Source: Nocardia acididurans (GTDB taxonomy: Bacteria; Actinomycetota; Actinomycetes; Mycobacteriales; Mycobacteriaceae). From it: a stretch of DNA of 64,000 bases. A model generated the notes under the pieces. That model searched no databases. It was not told the DNA's origin and was given only the letters and a program-made list of their open reading frames with translations. This document shows, one piece after another, positions 8,380 through 15,997 of the stretch. The translations under genes and the position numbers were made by a program. Every line of letters starts with the position of its first letter. Within the stretch, counting starts at the first letter, position 1. The stretch is from positions 434,001-498,000 of the forward strand of contig NZ_JAERRJ010000005.1 of assembly GCF_016741815.1 (NCBI RefSeq), given 5' to 3'.

Positions 8380-9270
8380 ATGAGTTTCACCCCCGGCAGC
8401 CCCGACGACCGTCGCTACGTGCTCACGCTGGGCTGCCCGGACCGTCCCGGCATCATCGCCCGCATCACGTCCTTCATCGCCGATTTCGGTGGATCGATCG
8501 TCGAGGCGGGCTATCACTCGGATCTCGAGACCGGATGGTTCTTCACCCGGCAGGCCATCAAGGCGGCCACCGTGCCCTTCCCGCTCGAGGAACTGCGCGA
8601 CCGGTTCGCCGCCGTCGCCGCCGAGCTGGGCTCGGAAACCGACTGGCAGGTCCACGACTCCGGCGAACGCCGCCGCGCCGTCCTGCTGGTCAGCAAGGAC
8701 GGCCACTGCCTGCACGACCTGCTCGGCCGCGCCACCAGCGGCGAACTGCCCGCCACCATCGAGGCCGTCATCGGCAACCACCCCGACCTGGCCGAGATGA
8801 CCGAAGCGCACGGCATCAAATTCCACTACGTGCACTTCCCCAAGAACCCCGCCGACCGCGGCCCGGCCTTCGAGCAGGTCCGCGAACTCGTCGACTCCCA
8901 CGACCCGCACGCCGTGGTCCTGGCCCGATTCATGCAGGTCCTCCCCGCCGCACTGTGCGAACACTGGGCGGGCAAGGCCATCAACATCCACCACAGCTTC
9001 CTGCCGTCCTTCGTCGGCGCCCGCCCCTACCACCAGGCCTTCGCACGCGGCGTGAAGCTGATCGGCGCCACCTGCCACTACGTCACAGCCGAACTGGACG
9101 CGGGCCCCATCATCGAGCAGGACGTCAGCCGCATCGACCACGCCGACACCGTCCGCGACATGGTCCGCCAGGGCCGCGACATCGAACGCGTAGTCCTCGC
9201 GCGCGGCCTCCGCTGGCATCTGGAAGGCCGCGTCCTGGTCCACGGCCGCCGCACCGTCATCTTCAACTGA
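8380..9270 (+). CDS. purU: formyltetrahydrofolate deformylase
   Basis: PurU hydrolyses 10-formyl-THF to THF and formate, balancing one-carbon pools and feeding formate to purine synthesis. Residues 1-85 form the ACT domain (LTLGCPDRPGIIARI); residues 95-296 form the formyltransferase-like domain with the catalytic Asn-His-Asp set in INIHHSFLPSF and HYVTAELDAGPI. The ATG at 8380 is nine bases from GGGAGA, while an ATG at 8371 abuts that site, so 8380 is preferred. A strong terminator follows directly. Length is normal for the family. Confidence 0.95.
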   Translation: MSFTPGSPDDRRYVLTLGCPDRPGIIARITSFIADFGGSIVEAGYHSDLETGWFFTRQAIKAATVPFPLEELRDRFAAVAAELGSETDWQVHDSGERRRAVLLVSKDGHCLHDLLGRATSGELPATIEAVIGNHPDLAEMTEAHGIKFHYVHFPKNPADRGPAFEQVRELVDSHDPHAVVLARFMQVLPAALCEHWAGKAINIHHSFLPSFVGARPYHQAFARGVKLIGATCHYVTAELDAGPIIEQDVSRIDHADTVRDMVRQGRDIERVVLARGLRWHLEGRVLVHGRRTVIFN

Positions 9271-9292
9271 ACCCCCGGGTCGACGAAACACA

Positions 9293-9326
9293 ATGCCCCG
9301 CTCGTGCTTTCGCACGAGCGGGGCAT
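9293..9326. terminator. perfect 15-bp stem terminator after purU
   Basis: ATGCCCCGCTCGTGC pairs exactly with GCACGAGCGGGGCAT around the loop TTTC. It lies between the stops of purU and the convergent hydrolase gene and can serve both strands. Confidence 0.85.
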
Positions 9327-9399
9327 CTGCGTCAGGGCGCGTTCCCTGCATGCAGGGGGGATACGCAGGGCCGCAGCCCCTTTCGCCCTTCAGGTGGTT

Positions 9400-10410
9400 T
9401 TATCCCGCGACGGCCGCGCGGGCGGTGAGGCCGCGGCGGCTCATGCGGATGACGCGGTGCAGTTCGGTGTTGAAGGCCTGGGCCGCTTCGATGTTCACCA
9501 GGTGCCCGGTGGGCAGGATGGTGTAGCGGTCCAGGTAGCCGGCGTCGGCGAGGACGTCGGCGATCTCGCGGGAGTGGATCTCCGGGAGCAGGCGGTCGTG
9601 CGAGCCCGCGATGACGCTGGTGGGCACCGCGAGGTTGGATGCCGCGCCGTGCAGGTCGAGCTTCAGCAGGCCGCGGGCCACGGCCGCGCGCGCCGACGGG
9701 CGGCAGGAGCGGACGATGGAGACGCCGAAGTCGACCGCGTCGGCGGTGGCCTCCGGGTTGGCCAGGCGGGCCTTGGCGATCACGTTGACCGCGCGGCCGC
9801 CGGGCAGCGGCAGCGGGGTGCCGAACATAACCTTGGCCAGCCAGTTGGGCGCGGGCACAAGGTCGTTGAAGATCGGGAGCACGGTGGCCCGGCCCGGGAT
9901 CTGGCGGGCGGCGGTGGTGGCCAGCAGGACGGCGGAGGCGCGCTTGGTGACATCGGCCGGGTAGTGCTTGGCCCACGCCTGGATGGTCATGCCGCCCATG
10001 GAGTGGCCGACCAGTACGGCGCGCTGGCCGGGCCGCAGCACGGCGTCGAGCACGTCGTTGAGGTCGTCGGCGAGCTGTTCGTCGCTGAATCCCCGGGCGC
10101 CCGGCGTGCTCTCGCCGTGGCCGCGCTGATCGTAGGCGACCACGCGGTATTCCCCGGCGAACGCGTTGATCTGCGGGTTCCAGTATTCGATGGCACAGGA
10201 CCAACCGTGGATGAAGACGATGACATCGCGATCGGCCGGGCCGTAGGCGTGCACGCGCAGGCGCGCGCCGTCGGCGGTGGCGACGGGGATGACCTCAGGC
10301 GAGATCCGCGGGGTGTTGAACGCCTCGGTCGCGTAGGTGCGGGACCGCAGTGCGGTTCGGAAGGGGGCGGTCAGCGCGTCGGCGCCCGCCTCAGGCAGCT
10401 TCACCAGCAT
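9400..10410 (-). CDS. alpha/beta hydrolase (paralogue 1)
   Basis: This 336-residue hydrolase has the oxyanion-hole HGW motif in VIVFIHGWSC, the nucleophile elbow GHSMGG, the acid residue in SHDRLLP and the catalytic His in PTGHLVN. An esterase, lipase or epoxide-hydrolase-like activity is possible and the substrate is unknown. The ATG at 10410 lies five bases after AAAGGAG. It is closely related to the next gene (shared stretches such as LRVHAYGPADRDV and YWNPQINAFAG), pointing to a tandem duplication, and both copies carry the same 18-bp upstream motif. A weak Lys/Arg-rich N-terminus is present but no signal peptide. Confidence 0.85.
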   Translation of the reverse strand: MLVKLPEAGADALTAPFRTALRSRTYATEAFNTPRISPEVIPVATADGARLRVHAYGPADRDVIVFIHGWSCAIEYWNPQINAFAGEYRVVAYDQRGHGESTPGARGFSDEQLADDLNDVLDAVLRPGQRAVLVGHSMGGMTIQAWAKHYPADVTKRASAVLLATTAARQIPGRATVLPIFNDLVPAPNWLAKVMFGTPLPLPGGRAVNVIAKARLANPEATADAVDFGVSIVRSCRPSARAAVARGLLKLDLHGAASNLAVPTSVIAGSHDRLLPEIHSREIADVLADAGYLDRYTILPTGHLVNIEAAQAFNTELHRVIRMSRRGLTARAAVAG

Positions 10411-10454
10411 GAGCACTCCTTTGTGTTCCAGGGCACACTACCGCGTTAGCAGTA

Positions 10455-10472
10455 GTGCTAGCTAGAGCAAGC
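10455..10472 (-). promoter_or_regulatory. shared 18-bp motif, copy 1
   Basis: GTGCTAGCTAGAGCAAGC on the plus strand, 45-62 bp upstream of the hydrolase start at 10410. Read toward the gene, TTGCTC is followed 24 bp later by TAGTGT, a possible -10 element. It matches copy 2 at 17 of 18 positions. Confidence 0.55.
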
Positions 10473-10647
10473 GGCAAGATTCTCGATCCTTTCGCCCGCG
10501 GCCCGCCTTTCCGGGATACCCGTTCCGACGCAACGGCATTCGCATTCCGGTCAGCGGGCGGGGGTGAATCTCTGTTATCTACAACACATCCTGCGGCATG
10601 AATATGCCCCGGATAAGGACCCCCAGGGGTGGGCGAACCCCACCCCG

Positions 10648-11664
10648 TCAGGCCCCCACCGCCCGCGCGGCCCCGAATGCCTTCGCGGCGACCCGGGCGA
10701 GTTCCTCGTTGAACTCACGGTAAGCCTCGACATTGCCGAGATGTCCGGTCGGCAGCACCCGGTACCCGTCCAGAGTGCCCGCGTCCCTGAGCATTTCGAC
10801 GATCCGCTCGGAGTGCACCTCCGGCGTCATATCGTCCAGTGATCCGGCGACGACGGTGGTCGGCACCGACAGGTTCGCCGCGCCGCGCCCCACATCCAGG
10901 TACGACAGCAGTGTTCCGAACCGCCCGCGCACCGCCGCCGGGCAGGACCGCACGATGTTCTGGCCGAATTCGGCAATGTCGCCAACGGAATTCAGGCTCA
11001 TGATCTGCCGCCGGAACAGCCACTGCACCGGAGCGAGGGGCGGGAAGACGATCCGCCCGCTCAACCCCATGAGCCCGATCACGAAGGGCAGCTTCACCAT
11101 TCCGCGATTGAAGAACGGCACCACGGTGGTCTCGGCGATCAGGTTCCCGGGCGCGGAATTGCTGAGCAGCACCGCGACGGCCTTCTCGGAAACCTGCCCG
11201 GGATGGCGACCGGCCCAGGCCTGAATGGTCATGCCGCCCAGGCTGTGTCCCACGACAACGGCCTTCTGGCCCGGCTTCAGCGTGCCGTCGAGCACCGCTT
11301 GCAGATCGTCGGCGAGCTGATCGGTGGTGAGCGCCGCGGTCCCCTCTTCGCTCTCGCCGTGCCCGCGCACGTCGTAGGCGATGACGCGGTAGTCCCCGGC
11401 GAAGGCGTTGATCTGCGGGTTCCAGTACTCGAGGCAGCAGGTCCATCCGTGCACCAGCACGATCACATCGCCGTCGGCGGGACCGTAGGCATGCACCCGC
11501 AGATGCGCCCCGTCGGAGGTGGTGACCGGTACGACCTCGTAGGGCCCGGCCGGCGGATTCAGATCCGCGTTCCCGTAGGTCCGGTTGCGCAGGTCGACCC
11601 GATGCGCTCGCATCAGGTCGCGGACCCGCTGGGTGAGGTCCGCTCGGGTAGGCAGCACTGCCAT
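10648..11664 (-). CDS. alpha/beta hydrolase (paralogue 2)
   Basis: This 338-residue paralogue of the preceding hydrolase has HGW in VIVLVHGWTC, the elbow GHSLGG, the acid residue in SLDDMTPE and the catalytic His in PTGHLGN. A somewhat hydrophobic cap segment lies around residues 190-235. The ATG at 11664 follows AAAGGAG by six bases, the same leader arrangement as its sister. Its own promoter region carries copy 2 of the shared motif, so the two hydrolases are likely co-regulated although each seems to have its own promoter. The substrate is not known. Confidence 0.85.
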   Translation of the reverse strand: MAVLPTRADLTQRVRDLMRAHRVDLRNRTYGNADLNPPAGPYEVVPVTTSDGAHLRVHAYGPADGDVIVLVHGWTCCLEYWNPQINAFAGDYRVIAYDVRGHGESEEGTAALTTDQLADDLQAVLDGTLKPGQKAVVVGHSLGGMTIQAWAGRHPGQVSEKAVAVLLSNSAPGNLIAETTVVPFFNRGMVKLPFVIGLMGLSGRIVFPPLAPVQWLFRRQIMSLNSVGDIAEFGQNIVRSCPAAVRGRFGTLLSYLDVGRGAANLSVPTTVVAGSLDDMTPEVHSERIVEMLRDAGTLDGYRVLPTGHLGNVEAYREFNEELARVAAKAFGAARAVGA

Positions 11665-11712
11665 TGGACACTCCTTTGTGTTACTGCTCGATACAGTAAC
11701 CCGTGCCACAGG

Positions 11713-11730
11713 GTGCTAGCTAGTGCAAGC
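11713..11730 (-). promoter_or_regulatory. shared 18-bp motif, copy 2
   Basis: GTGCTAGCTAGTGCAAGC on the plus strand, about 50 bp upstream of the start at 11664. Read toward the gene, TTGCAC is followed 24 bp later by TACTGT, the same spacing as in copy 1. Confidence 0.55.
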
Positions 11731-11740
11731 ACTCAAAAAA

Positions 11741-11777
11741 TTCGGCCGCCACCCCCTGACCGGGGATGACGGCCGAA
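11741..11777 (-). terminator. intrinsic terminator of the hbhA-DUF2516 unit
   Basis: TTCGGCCGCCACCCCC pairs with GGGGATGACGGCCGAA with two mismatches. On the minus strand the stem is followed by six T residues, a canonical rho-independent terminator for the DUF2516 gene. Confidence 0.8.
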
Positions 11778-11807
11778 AATTCGAACGTTTCGCGCTAGCA
11801 GCCCGCG

Positions 11808-12098
11808 CTACCAGCGCGGCCCACGCTGGATCTCGTCCACCTTGGGGCGCACATCGGCCAGATACACGCCGGTGGCCACGATCGCGATCAGGCTCAGCAG
11901 GCTGTAGGGCACCTGCCCGATCCAGAGGAACAGCAGCGCCACCGCGAGGATCGCGATCCAGGCCGGTTTGGTCAGCTTGTCCACCGCGGTGAACGCGTCC
12001 GGCCGCTGCCGGATGGCATGAACGAGTGCGAACACCGTCATGCCCGCCGCAGCCAGCTGTAGCAGCAAGAGAAGGGTGCCCGCGAAGTTTGTGTTCAC
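11808..12098 (-). CDS. DUF2516 membrane protein, Rv0476-like
   Basis: The 96-residue membrane protein of unknown function has about three hydrophobic segments: LLLLLQLAAAGMTVFALVHAI, PAWIAILAVALLFLWIG and SLLSLIAIVATGVYLA. It ends in a short charged tail, PKVDEIQRGPRW. The GTG at 12098 lies at the start of the hydrophobic region, and a longer upstream reading gives a low-complexity extension that looks non-coding. It sits directly downstream of hbhA, as Rv0476 does after Rv0475, and is followed by a strong terminator. A role in the envelope is plausible. Confidence 0.8.
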   Translation of the reverse strand: MNTNFAGTLLLLLQLAAAGMTVFALVHAIRQRPDAFTAVDKLTKPAWIAILAVALLFLWIGQVPYSLLSLIAIVATGVYLADVRPKVDEIQRGPRW

Positions 12099-12186
12099 CC
12101 GACCGAGTTTAGTTGGCCGAGCGCCGCTTCGGCGGGACGACAGCGCCCCGCGACCGGACGACGGCGGCTCGCACACCGGAACGACA

Positions 12187-12218
12187 GCGGCCCCGCACAT
12201 CGACATGTGCGGGGCCGC
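12187..12218. terminator. hairpin after hbhA
   Basis: GCGGCCCCGCACAT pairs perfectly with ATGTGCGGGGCCGC around the loop CGAC, a 14-bp stem 32 bp beyond the hbhA stop. There is no T-tract, so it may be a partial terminator or an mRNA-stabilising stem before the DUF2516 gene. Confidence 0.65.
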
Positions 12219-12249
12219 GGTACGGCGACGGCGAATTGCCGTGCGCCGC

Positions 12250-12924
12250 TTACTTCTTGGCGGCCGGGGCGGCCTTCTTGGCGGGCGCCTTCTTGGCCGG
12301 GGCCTTCTTGGCCGGGGCGGCGGCCTTCTTGACCGGGGCCTCGTCGGCCGGCTCGGACACGGTGGTCACGCCGACGACCTCGGCCTCGACGGTCTCGACG
12401 GCCTCGGCGGCGTCTTCCTTGGCGCGGCCCAGCAGCGGCGCGACCTGGTCGTTCACCTTGGCGAGCACGTCCTGGGTCTGCGCGACGAGGTCGTTCACGA
12501 CGGACTCGACCTGCTCGTAGCGGCCCTCGAAAGTCGGGTTGGCGCGCAGCTTCTCGACGGTCTCCTCGCCGCGGGCGGCCAGGTCGGCGTACAGGTCGAG
12601 CAGCTGGTGGTAGTACTGGTCGACCAGCTTGCGCAGCTCTTCCGGGGTGGCCTTCTCACGCAGCTCGGCCAGGTCCTCGGGGAGTTCCGAGGGCAGGGCG
12701 GCGACGCGCTGGCGGATGACCTCGATCTGCTCCTGCACGTCGGCCGGGAGGTTGGCGATGCGCTCGCGGGCCTCTTCGACCCGGCCGGTCACGTCGGCGG
12801 TCGCGGCGCGGTCCTTGATCTGCGAGTAGGCGTCGAGGACGGCAGCGTAGATGGCATCGCCGGCGCCGACGGTGGCGTAGATCGGCTTGGTCACGGTAGC
12901 GGTGGTGATCTTCGGTTCGGTCAT
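12250..12924 (-). CDS. hbhA: heparin-binding hemagglutinin-like protein
   Basis: This 224-residue protein matches HbhA of mycobacteria: a mostly alpha-helical, coiled-coil body (residues about 15-160, with many E-R-L-A heptads) and a lysine/alanine/proline-rich C-terminal tail of repeated PAKKA units (about residues 197-224). In M. tuberculosis HbhA is a surface adhesin that binds heparan sulfate through this tail and is lysine-methylated; a role with intracellular lipid inclusions has also been described. No signal peptide is present, as in known HbhA. The start overlaps the stop of the upstream XRE gene by ATGA, implying translational coupling. Confidence 0.9.
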   Translation of the reverse strand: MTEPKITTATVTKPIYATVGAGDAIYAAVLDAYSQIKDRAATADVTGRVEEARERIANLPADVQEQIEVIRQRVAALPSELPEDLAELREKATPEELRKLVDQYYHQLLDLYADLAARGEETVEKLRANPTFEGRYEQVESVVNDLVAQTQDVLAKVNDQVAPLLGRAKEDAAEAVETVEAEVVGVTTVSEPADEAPVKKAAAPAKKAPAKKAPAKKAAPAAKK

Positions 12925-13463
12925 TGCTGTTCGCTCTCCTGGCGTGGCGGAACTTCGGTTTTGCTAGGCGGAACCTCGTTGTCCCATTTCCCCCCGGGAA
13001 CGCCCCCTGCAAGGTTCGTTGCGTCCCCTTCGTTCTCGCTCGCACCGTTTTCCCGGCGGAACGATTCGTAGATGTCCAGGAGGACCTGCTTCTGACGTTC
13101 GGTGAGACCGTCGTCGGCGAGCAGGGCGTCCCGGACGGGACCATGCGGCCGCTGTTCGAGGTAACCGGCCCGCATGTACAAGACCTCCGAGGAGACCCGC
13201 AGACCCTTGGCGATCTGGGCGAGTACCTCGGCGGACGGGTTTCGCAGTCCGCGCTCGATTTGACTCAGGTACGGATTGCTCACCCCCGCCAGCTGTGCGA
13301 GCTGGCGCAGCGAGACCTGGGCGGCCTCGCGTTGCGCCCGGATGAAGCCCCCGATGTCGTGGGCCGCGTTGGCTACGCGGCCCGTCCGATCCCCGGCGTC
13401 GGCATCGGCGGACGTCTCCGCTGCGCCTTCGTTCGGTTCGGGAACCTCGGTGTCGTGCTTCAT
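12921..13463 (-). CDS. XRE-family regulator, Rv0474-like
   Basis: The 180-residue protein has a helix-turn-helix at about residues 38-95 (LRQLAQLAGVSNPYLSQIERG), between acidic N- and C-terminal tails. The C-terminal half includes GLTERQKQVLLDIYESFR and a disordered end. It is upstream of hbhA with an ATGA overlap, the same pair as Rv0474-Rv0475. The M. tuberculosis homologue has been reported to be a copper-responsive repressor; whether that holds here is unknown. The ATG at 13463 has GGAAGG six bases upstream. Its own promoter carries copy 3 of the 18-bp motif over the -35 region, compatible with autoregulation. Confidence 0.85.
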   Translation of the reverse strand: MKHDTEVPEPNEGAAETSADADAGDRTGRVANAAHDIGGFIRAQREAAQVSLRQLAQLAGVSNPYLSQIERGLRNPSAEVLAQIAKGLRVSSEVLYMRAGYLEQRPHGPVRDALLADDGLTERQKQVLLDIYESFRRENGASENEGDATNLAGGVPGGKWDNEVPPSKTEVPPRQESEQQ

Positions 13464-13488
13464 CACTCACCTTCCGGCGGTTGTACGG

Positions 13489-13534
13489 TCAATTCTAGAG
13501 AAGGGTGCTAACTCTTGCAAGCAGTCTGCTAGCA
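13489..13534 (-). promoter_or_regulatory. promoter of the XRE-hbhA operon with motif copy 3
   Basis: On the minus strand, TTGCAA is separated by 17 bp from TAGAAT, a good sigma-70-type promoter. The plus-strand motif GTGCTAACTCTTGCAAGC (13505-13522) covers the -35 box, and a second half-site GCTAGCACC (13527-13535) forms an inverted repeat with its GGTGCTAAC. Confidence 0.65.
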
Positions 13535-13587
13535 CCATTGCGGCAAACGAGCAGCGCGCACGCCCGCACGCCATTCTGGACAATTGT

Positions 13588-14943
13588 TCAGCCTTGGAAC
13601 AGCAAATGTGAAACGGTGTAAATCGCCAGGCCCGCCAGGGATCCGACGACCGTGCCATTGATACGAATGAATTGCAGATCCTTGCCCGCCGCCAATTCGA
13701 TCTTGCGGCTGGCCTCTTCCGCATCCCAGCGAGCAACCGTGTCGCTGACCAGCGTCGCGAACTCGGCGCCATAGTTGGCGACGAGATATCGGACCCCGCG
13801 CTCGAGCCACCCGTCCACCTTGTCGCGCATCGCCGGATCTGTCGAGAGCCGCTCGCCGAGCTGCTGCACGTTCTCCGATACCTTCCGGCGCAGGGTGGAG
13901 TTCGGGTCGTCGGCCGACTCCAGAATCATCCGCTTGGCCGCCCGCCAGGTGGCGTGCGCCATACCGGTGATCTCCTCGCGGCCCATGAGCTCGGCCTTCA
14001 CCTTCTCCGCCTTTTTGATCAAGGCGTCGTCGTATTGCAGATCGTGCGCGAATTCCTCGAGGAAGCGATTCGCCGCCAAACGTACTTCATGATCGGGCTG
14101 CGTGCGGACCTTCCAGGTGAATTCCACCAATTCGCGATAAATTCGTTCGGCGAGAAGCGAATTCACGAATTTCGGAGCCCAGCCCGGAGCGTCCCGGTTC
14201 ACGATCCGGTCGATGGTCTCCTGGCTGTCCAGCGCCCACTGGTGCGCGCGCTCGGCCAGCAGGTCCAGCAGCGGGGCCTGCCGGTTGTCCTTGATCAGCT
14301 CGTTGAGCACCTTGCCGATGGGCGGACCCCACTCCGGTTCGGCGATGCGCTTGACGATGGTCTGGTCGATGATCTGCTCGACGTCCTCGTCGCGCAGTAC
14401 GCCCACCACGGCGCGCAGAATGGTGGCGCTCTCGTCCGACACGCGCTCGGCGTGCACGGGATCGGCCATCCAGCGGCCGAGCCGGAACGAGATCTGGGCC
14501 GAATTCACCTTCGCCGCCACGGCATCGGGCGAGAGGAAATTGGTGCGGACGAAATCGCCCAGGCCCGCGCCCAATTGGTCTTTCTTCTTGCGGATGATGG
14601 CGGTGTGCGGGATCGGCAGGCCGAGCGGATGGCGGAACAGCGCCGTCACCGCGAACCAGTCGGCGAGCGCGCCGACCATGCCCGCCTCGGACGCGGCCCG
14701 CACGTAGCCGACCCACTCGCCGCCGCTGCCACGCGATTCGATGAAGCGGCAGACGAAGTAGATGATGGTCGCGACCGCGAGGAAAGCGGTGGCGATGATC
14801 TTCATCCGAACGAGTTCGCGCTTCTTGCCTTCCTCGTCCAGGAGGTCGGCGAAGGCGCCGCTCGGCGCAGCGGTCTTCGGGGTCGTCGGTTCCTTCATGT
14901 CGAGTACCCCGGCACTGCCGGCAGGTTGCTCCATATGTTCCAT
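13588..14943 (-). CDS. DUF445 family membrane protein, Rv0473-like
   Basis: The protein of about 451 residues belongs to DUF445 (YheB/YjiN-like). It has an N-terminal membrane helix (residues about 47-67, IIATAFLAVATIIYFVC), the family landmark VGALADWFAVTALFRHPLG, a long charged alpha-helical body and a C-terminal hydrophobic helix (TVVGSLAGLAIYTVSHLLF). The function is unknown. Candidate ATG starts at 14943, 14934 and 14898 all have weak ribosome binding sites; 14943 gives a length close to that recalled for Rv0473. It lies divergently from the TetR gene, as in M. tuberculosis. Confidence 0.85.
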   Translation of the reverse strand: MEHMEQPAGSAGVLDMKEPTTPKTAAPSGAFADLLDEEGKKRELVRMKIIATAFLAVATIIYFVCRFIESRGSGGEWVGYVRAASEAGMVGALADWFAVTALFRHPLGLPIPHTAIIRKKKDQLGAGLGDFVRTNFLSPDAVAAKVNSAQISFRLGRWMADPVHAERVSDESATILRAVVGVLRDEDVEQIIDQTIVKRIAEPEWGPPIGKVLNELIKDNRQAPLLDLLAERAHQWALDSQETIDRIVNRDAPGWAPKFVNSLLAERIYRELVEFTWKVRTQPDHEVRLAANRFLEEFAHDLQYDDALIKKAEKVKAELMGREEITGMAHATWRAAKRMILESADDPNSTLRRKVSENVQQLGERLSTDPAMRDKVDGWLERGVRYLVANYGAEFATLVSDTVARWDAEEASRKIELAAGKDLQFIRINGTVVGSLAGLAIYTVSHLLFQG

Positions 14944-15119
14944 TCTGCGTGCATCCCGACTCTCCGGGGCCGCGCAGGGGCTTCGCCCCCGAACCTCCGG
15001 CACGTTGCATTCCTCACGTTGCGGGTGGTATCCGGGCCGTCCTGAACTACGACACGCGGTCGCATGCGAGGCTTAAGCTGGAATACACCCAGCATGCAAC
15101 GCGACCGAGGGAGCCTCCG

Positions 15120-15851
15120 CTGTCCACCAAAAGCACCGTAAGCGCAGCCGTCGACGCGGCTTCCGCCCGGACTGGCGGCCGCGTGGACGGCCGTAAACGT
15201 CGCTGGCAGCAGCACAAGATCGATCGCCGGGAAGAACTCGTCGACGGCACCCTGGCCGCCATCCGCAAGCGCGGCGGCGACGCCGGCATGGACGAGATCG
15301 CCGCCGAGATCGGTGTGTCGAAAACGGTTCTGTACCGGTACTTCTCGGATAAGCAGGATCTGACCCGCGCCACCATGGAGCGGTTCATCGAGACCACCCT
15401 CATGCCCCGCATCTACGCGGCCATCAGCGACGATCTCGACGAGTACACGCTGGTCCGCAATACCCTGGCCGCCTATGTGCACACGGTCGACGCCGATACC
15501 GACGTCTACCGCTTCATCATGGGCAACGGCTCCTCCACCGACACCTCCACCCTCGCAGATTTCGAGAAGCTGTTCGCGCAGGTGGTGTCGGCGGTCATCG
15601 TGGACAAGGCCTACGACCGCGGCGTCAATACCGAAGGCGCCATGCTGTGGGCATACGTCCTGGTCGGCGGCGTGCAGCTGGCGACGGACTGGTGGATCAC
15701 CAACCGCACCATGTCCACCGAGGAAATGCTCGACTACCTGACCATGATGGCGTGGAGCGCCGTCGAGGGCATGATGCGCACGGGCGGCGACCGGCACTGG
15801 TTCAACGCCCAGCGGCACGTGCTGCCCGACCCGGAGAACAAGAAGCCCTGA
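15120..15851 (+). CDS. TetR-family regulator, Rv0472c-like
   Basis: The protein has a TetR DNA-binding domain near its N-terminus (MDEIAAEIGVSKTVLYRYFSD) after a basic lead GRVDGRKRRWQQHK, and a ligand-binding helical C-terminal domain. No ATG, GTG or TTG sits at the right place: the only start with a good Shine-Dalgarno (GAGGGAG, six bases) is a CTG at 15120, with a GTG at 15183 as alternative. It is divergent from DUF445, the Rv0472c-Rv0473 arrangement, and could control that gene, which is inference. The effector is unknown. Confidence 0.8.
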   Translation: MSTKSTVSAAVDAASARTGGRVDGRKRRWQQHKIDRREELVDGTLAAIRKRGGDAGMDEIAAEIGVSKTVLYRYFSDKQDLTRATMERFIETTLMPRIYAAISDDLDEYTLVRNTLAAYVHTVDADTDVYRFIMGNGSSTDTSTLADFEKLFAQVVSAVIVDKAYDRGVNTEGAMLWAYVLVGGVQLATDWWITNRTMSTEEMLDYLTMMAWSAVEGMMRTGGDRHWFNAQRHVLPDPENKKP

Positions 15852-15997
15852 AGCCGGCAACTGGTCAAAGGTCCTGGGATTCTGCACTGGGCCGGGAGAT
15901 CAGGTTGTGGTTAGGCTGAACCTCGGCGGGCACAGGCGTATGTAATCCGCCACATCGCGGCACCAATGGGGGCGCCGGGTCCAATGGAGGGTCACTG

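Noticed and set aside
12250..12340. Short repeats in the 3' end of hbhA as a DNA repeat element
   Set aside because: They encode the Lys/Ala/Pro-rich binding tail of HbhA and are explained by protein function.
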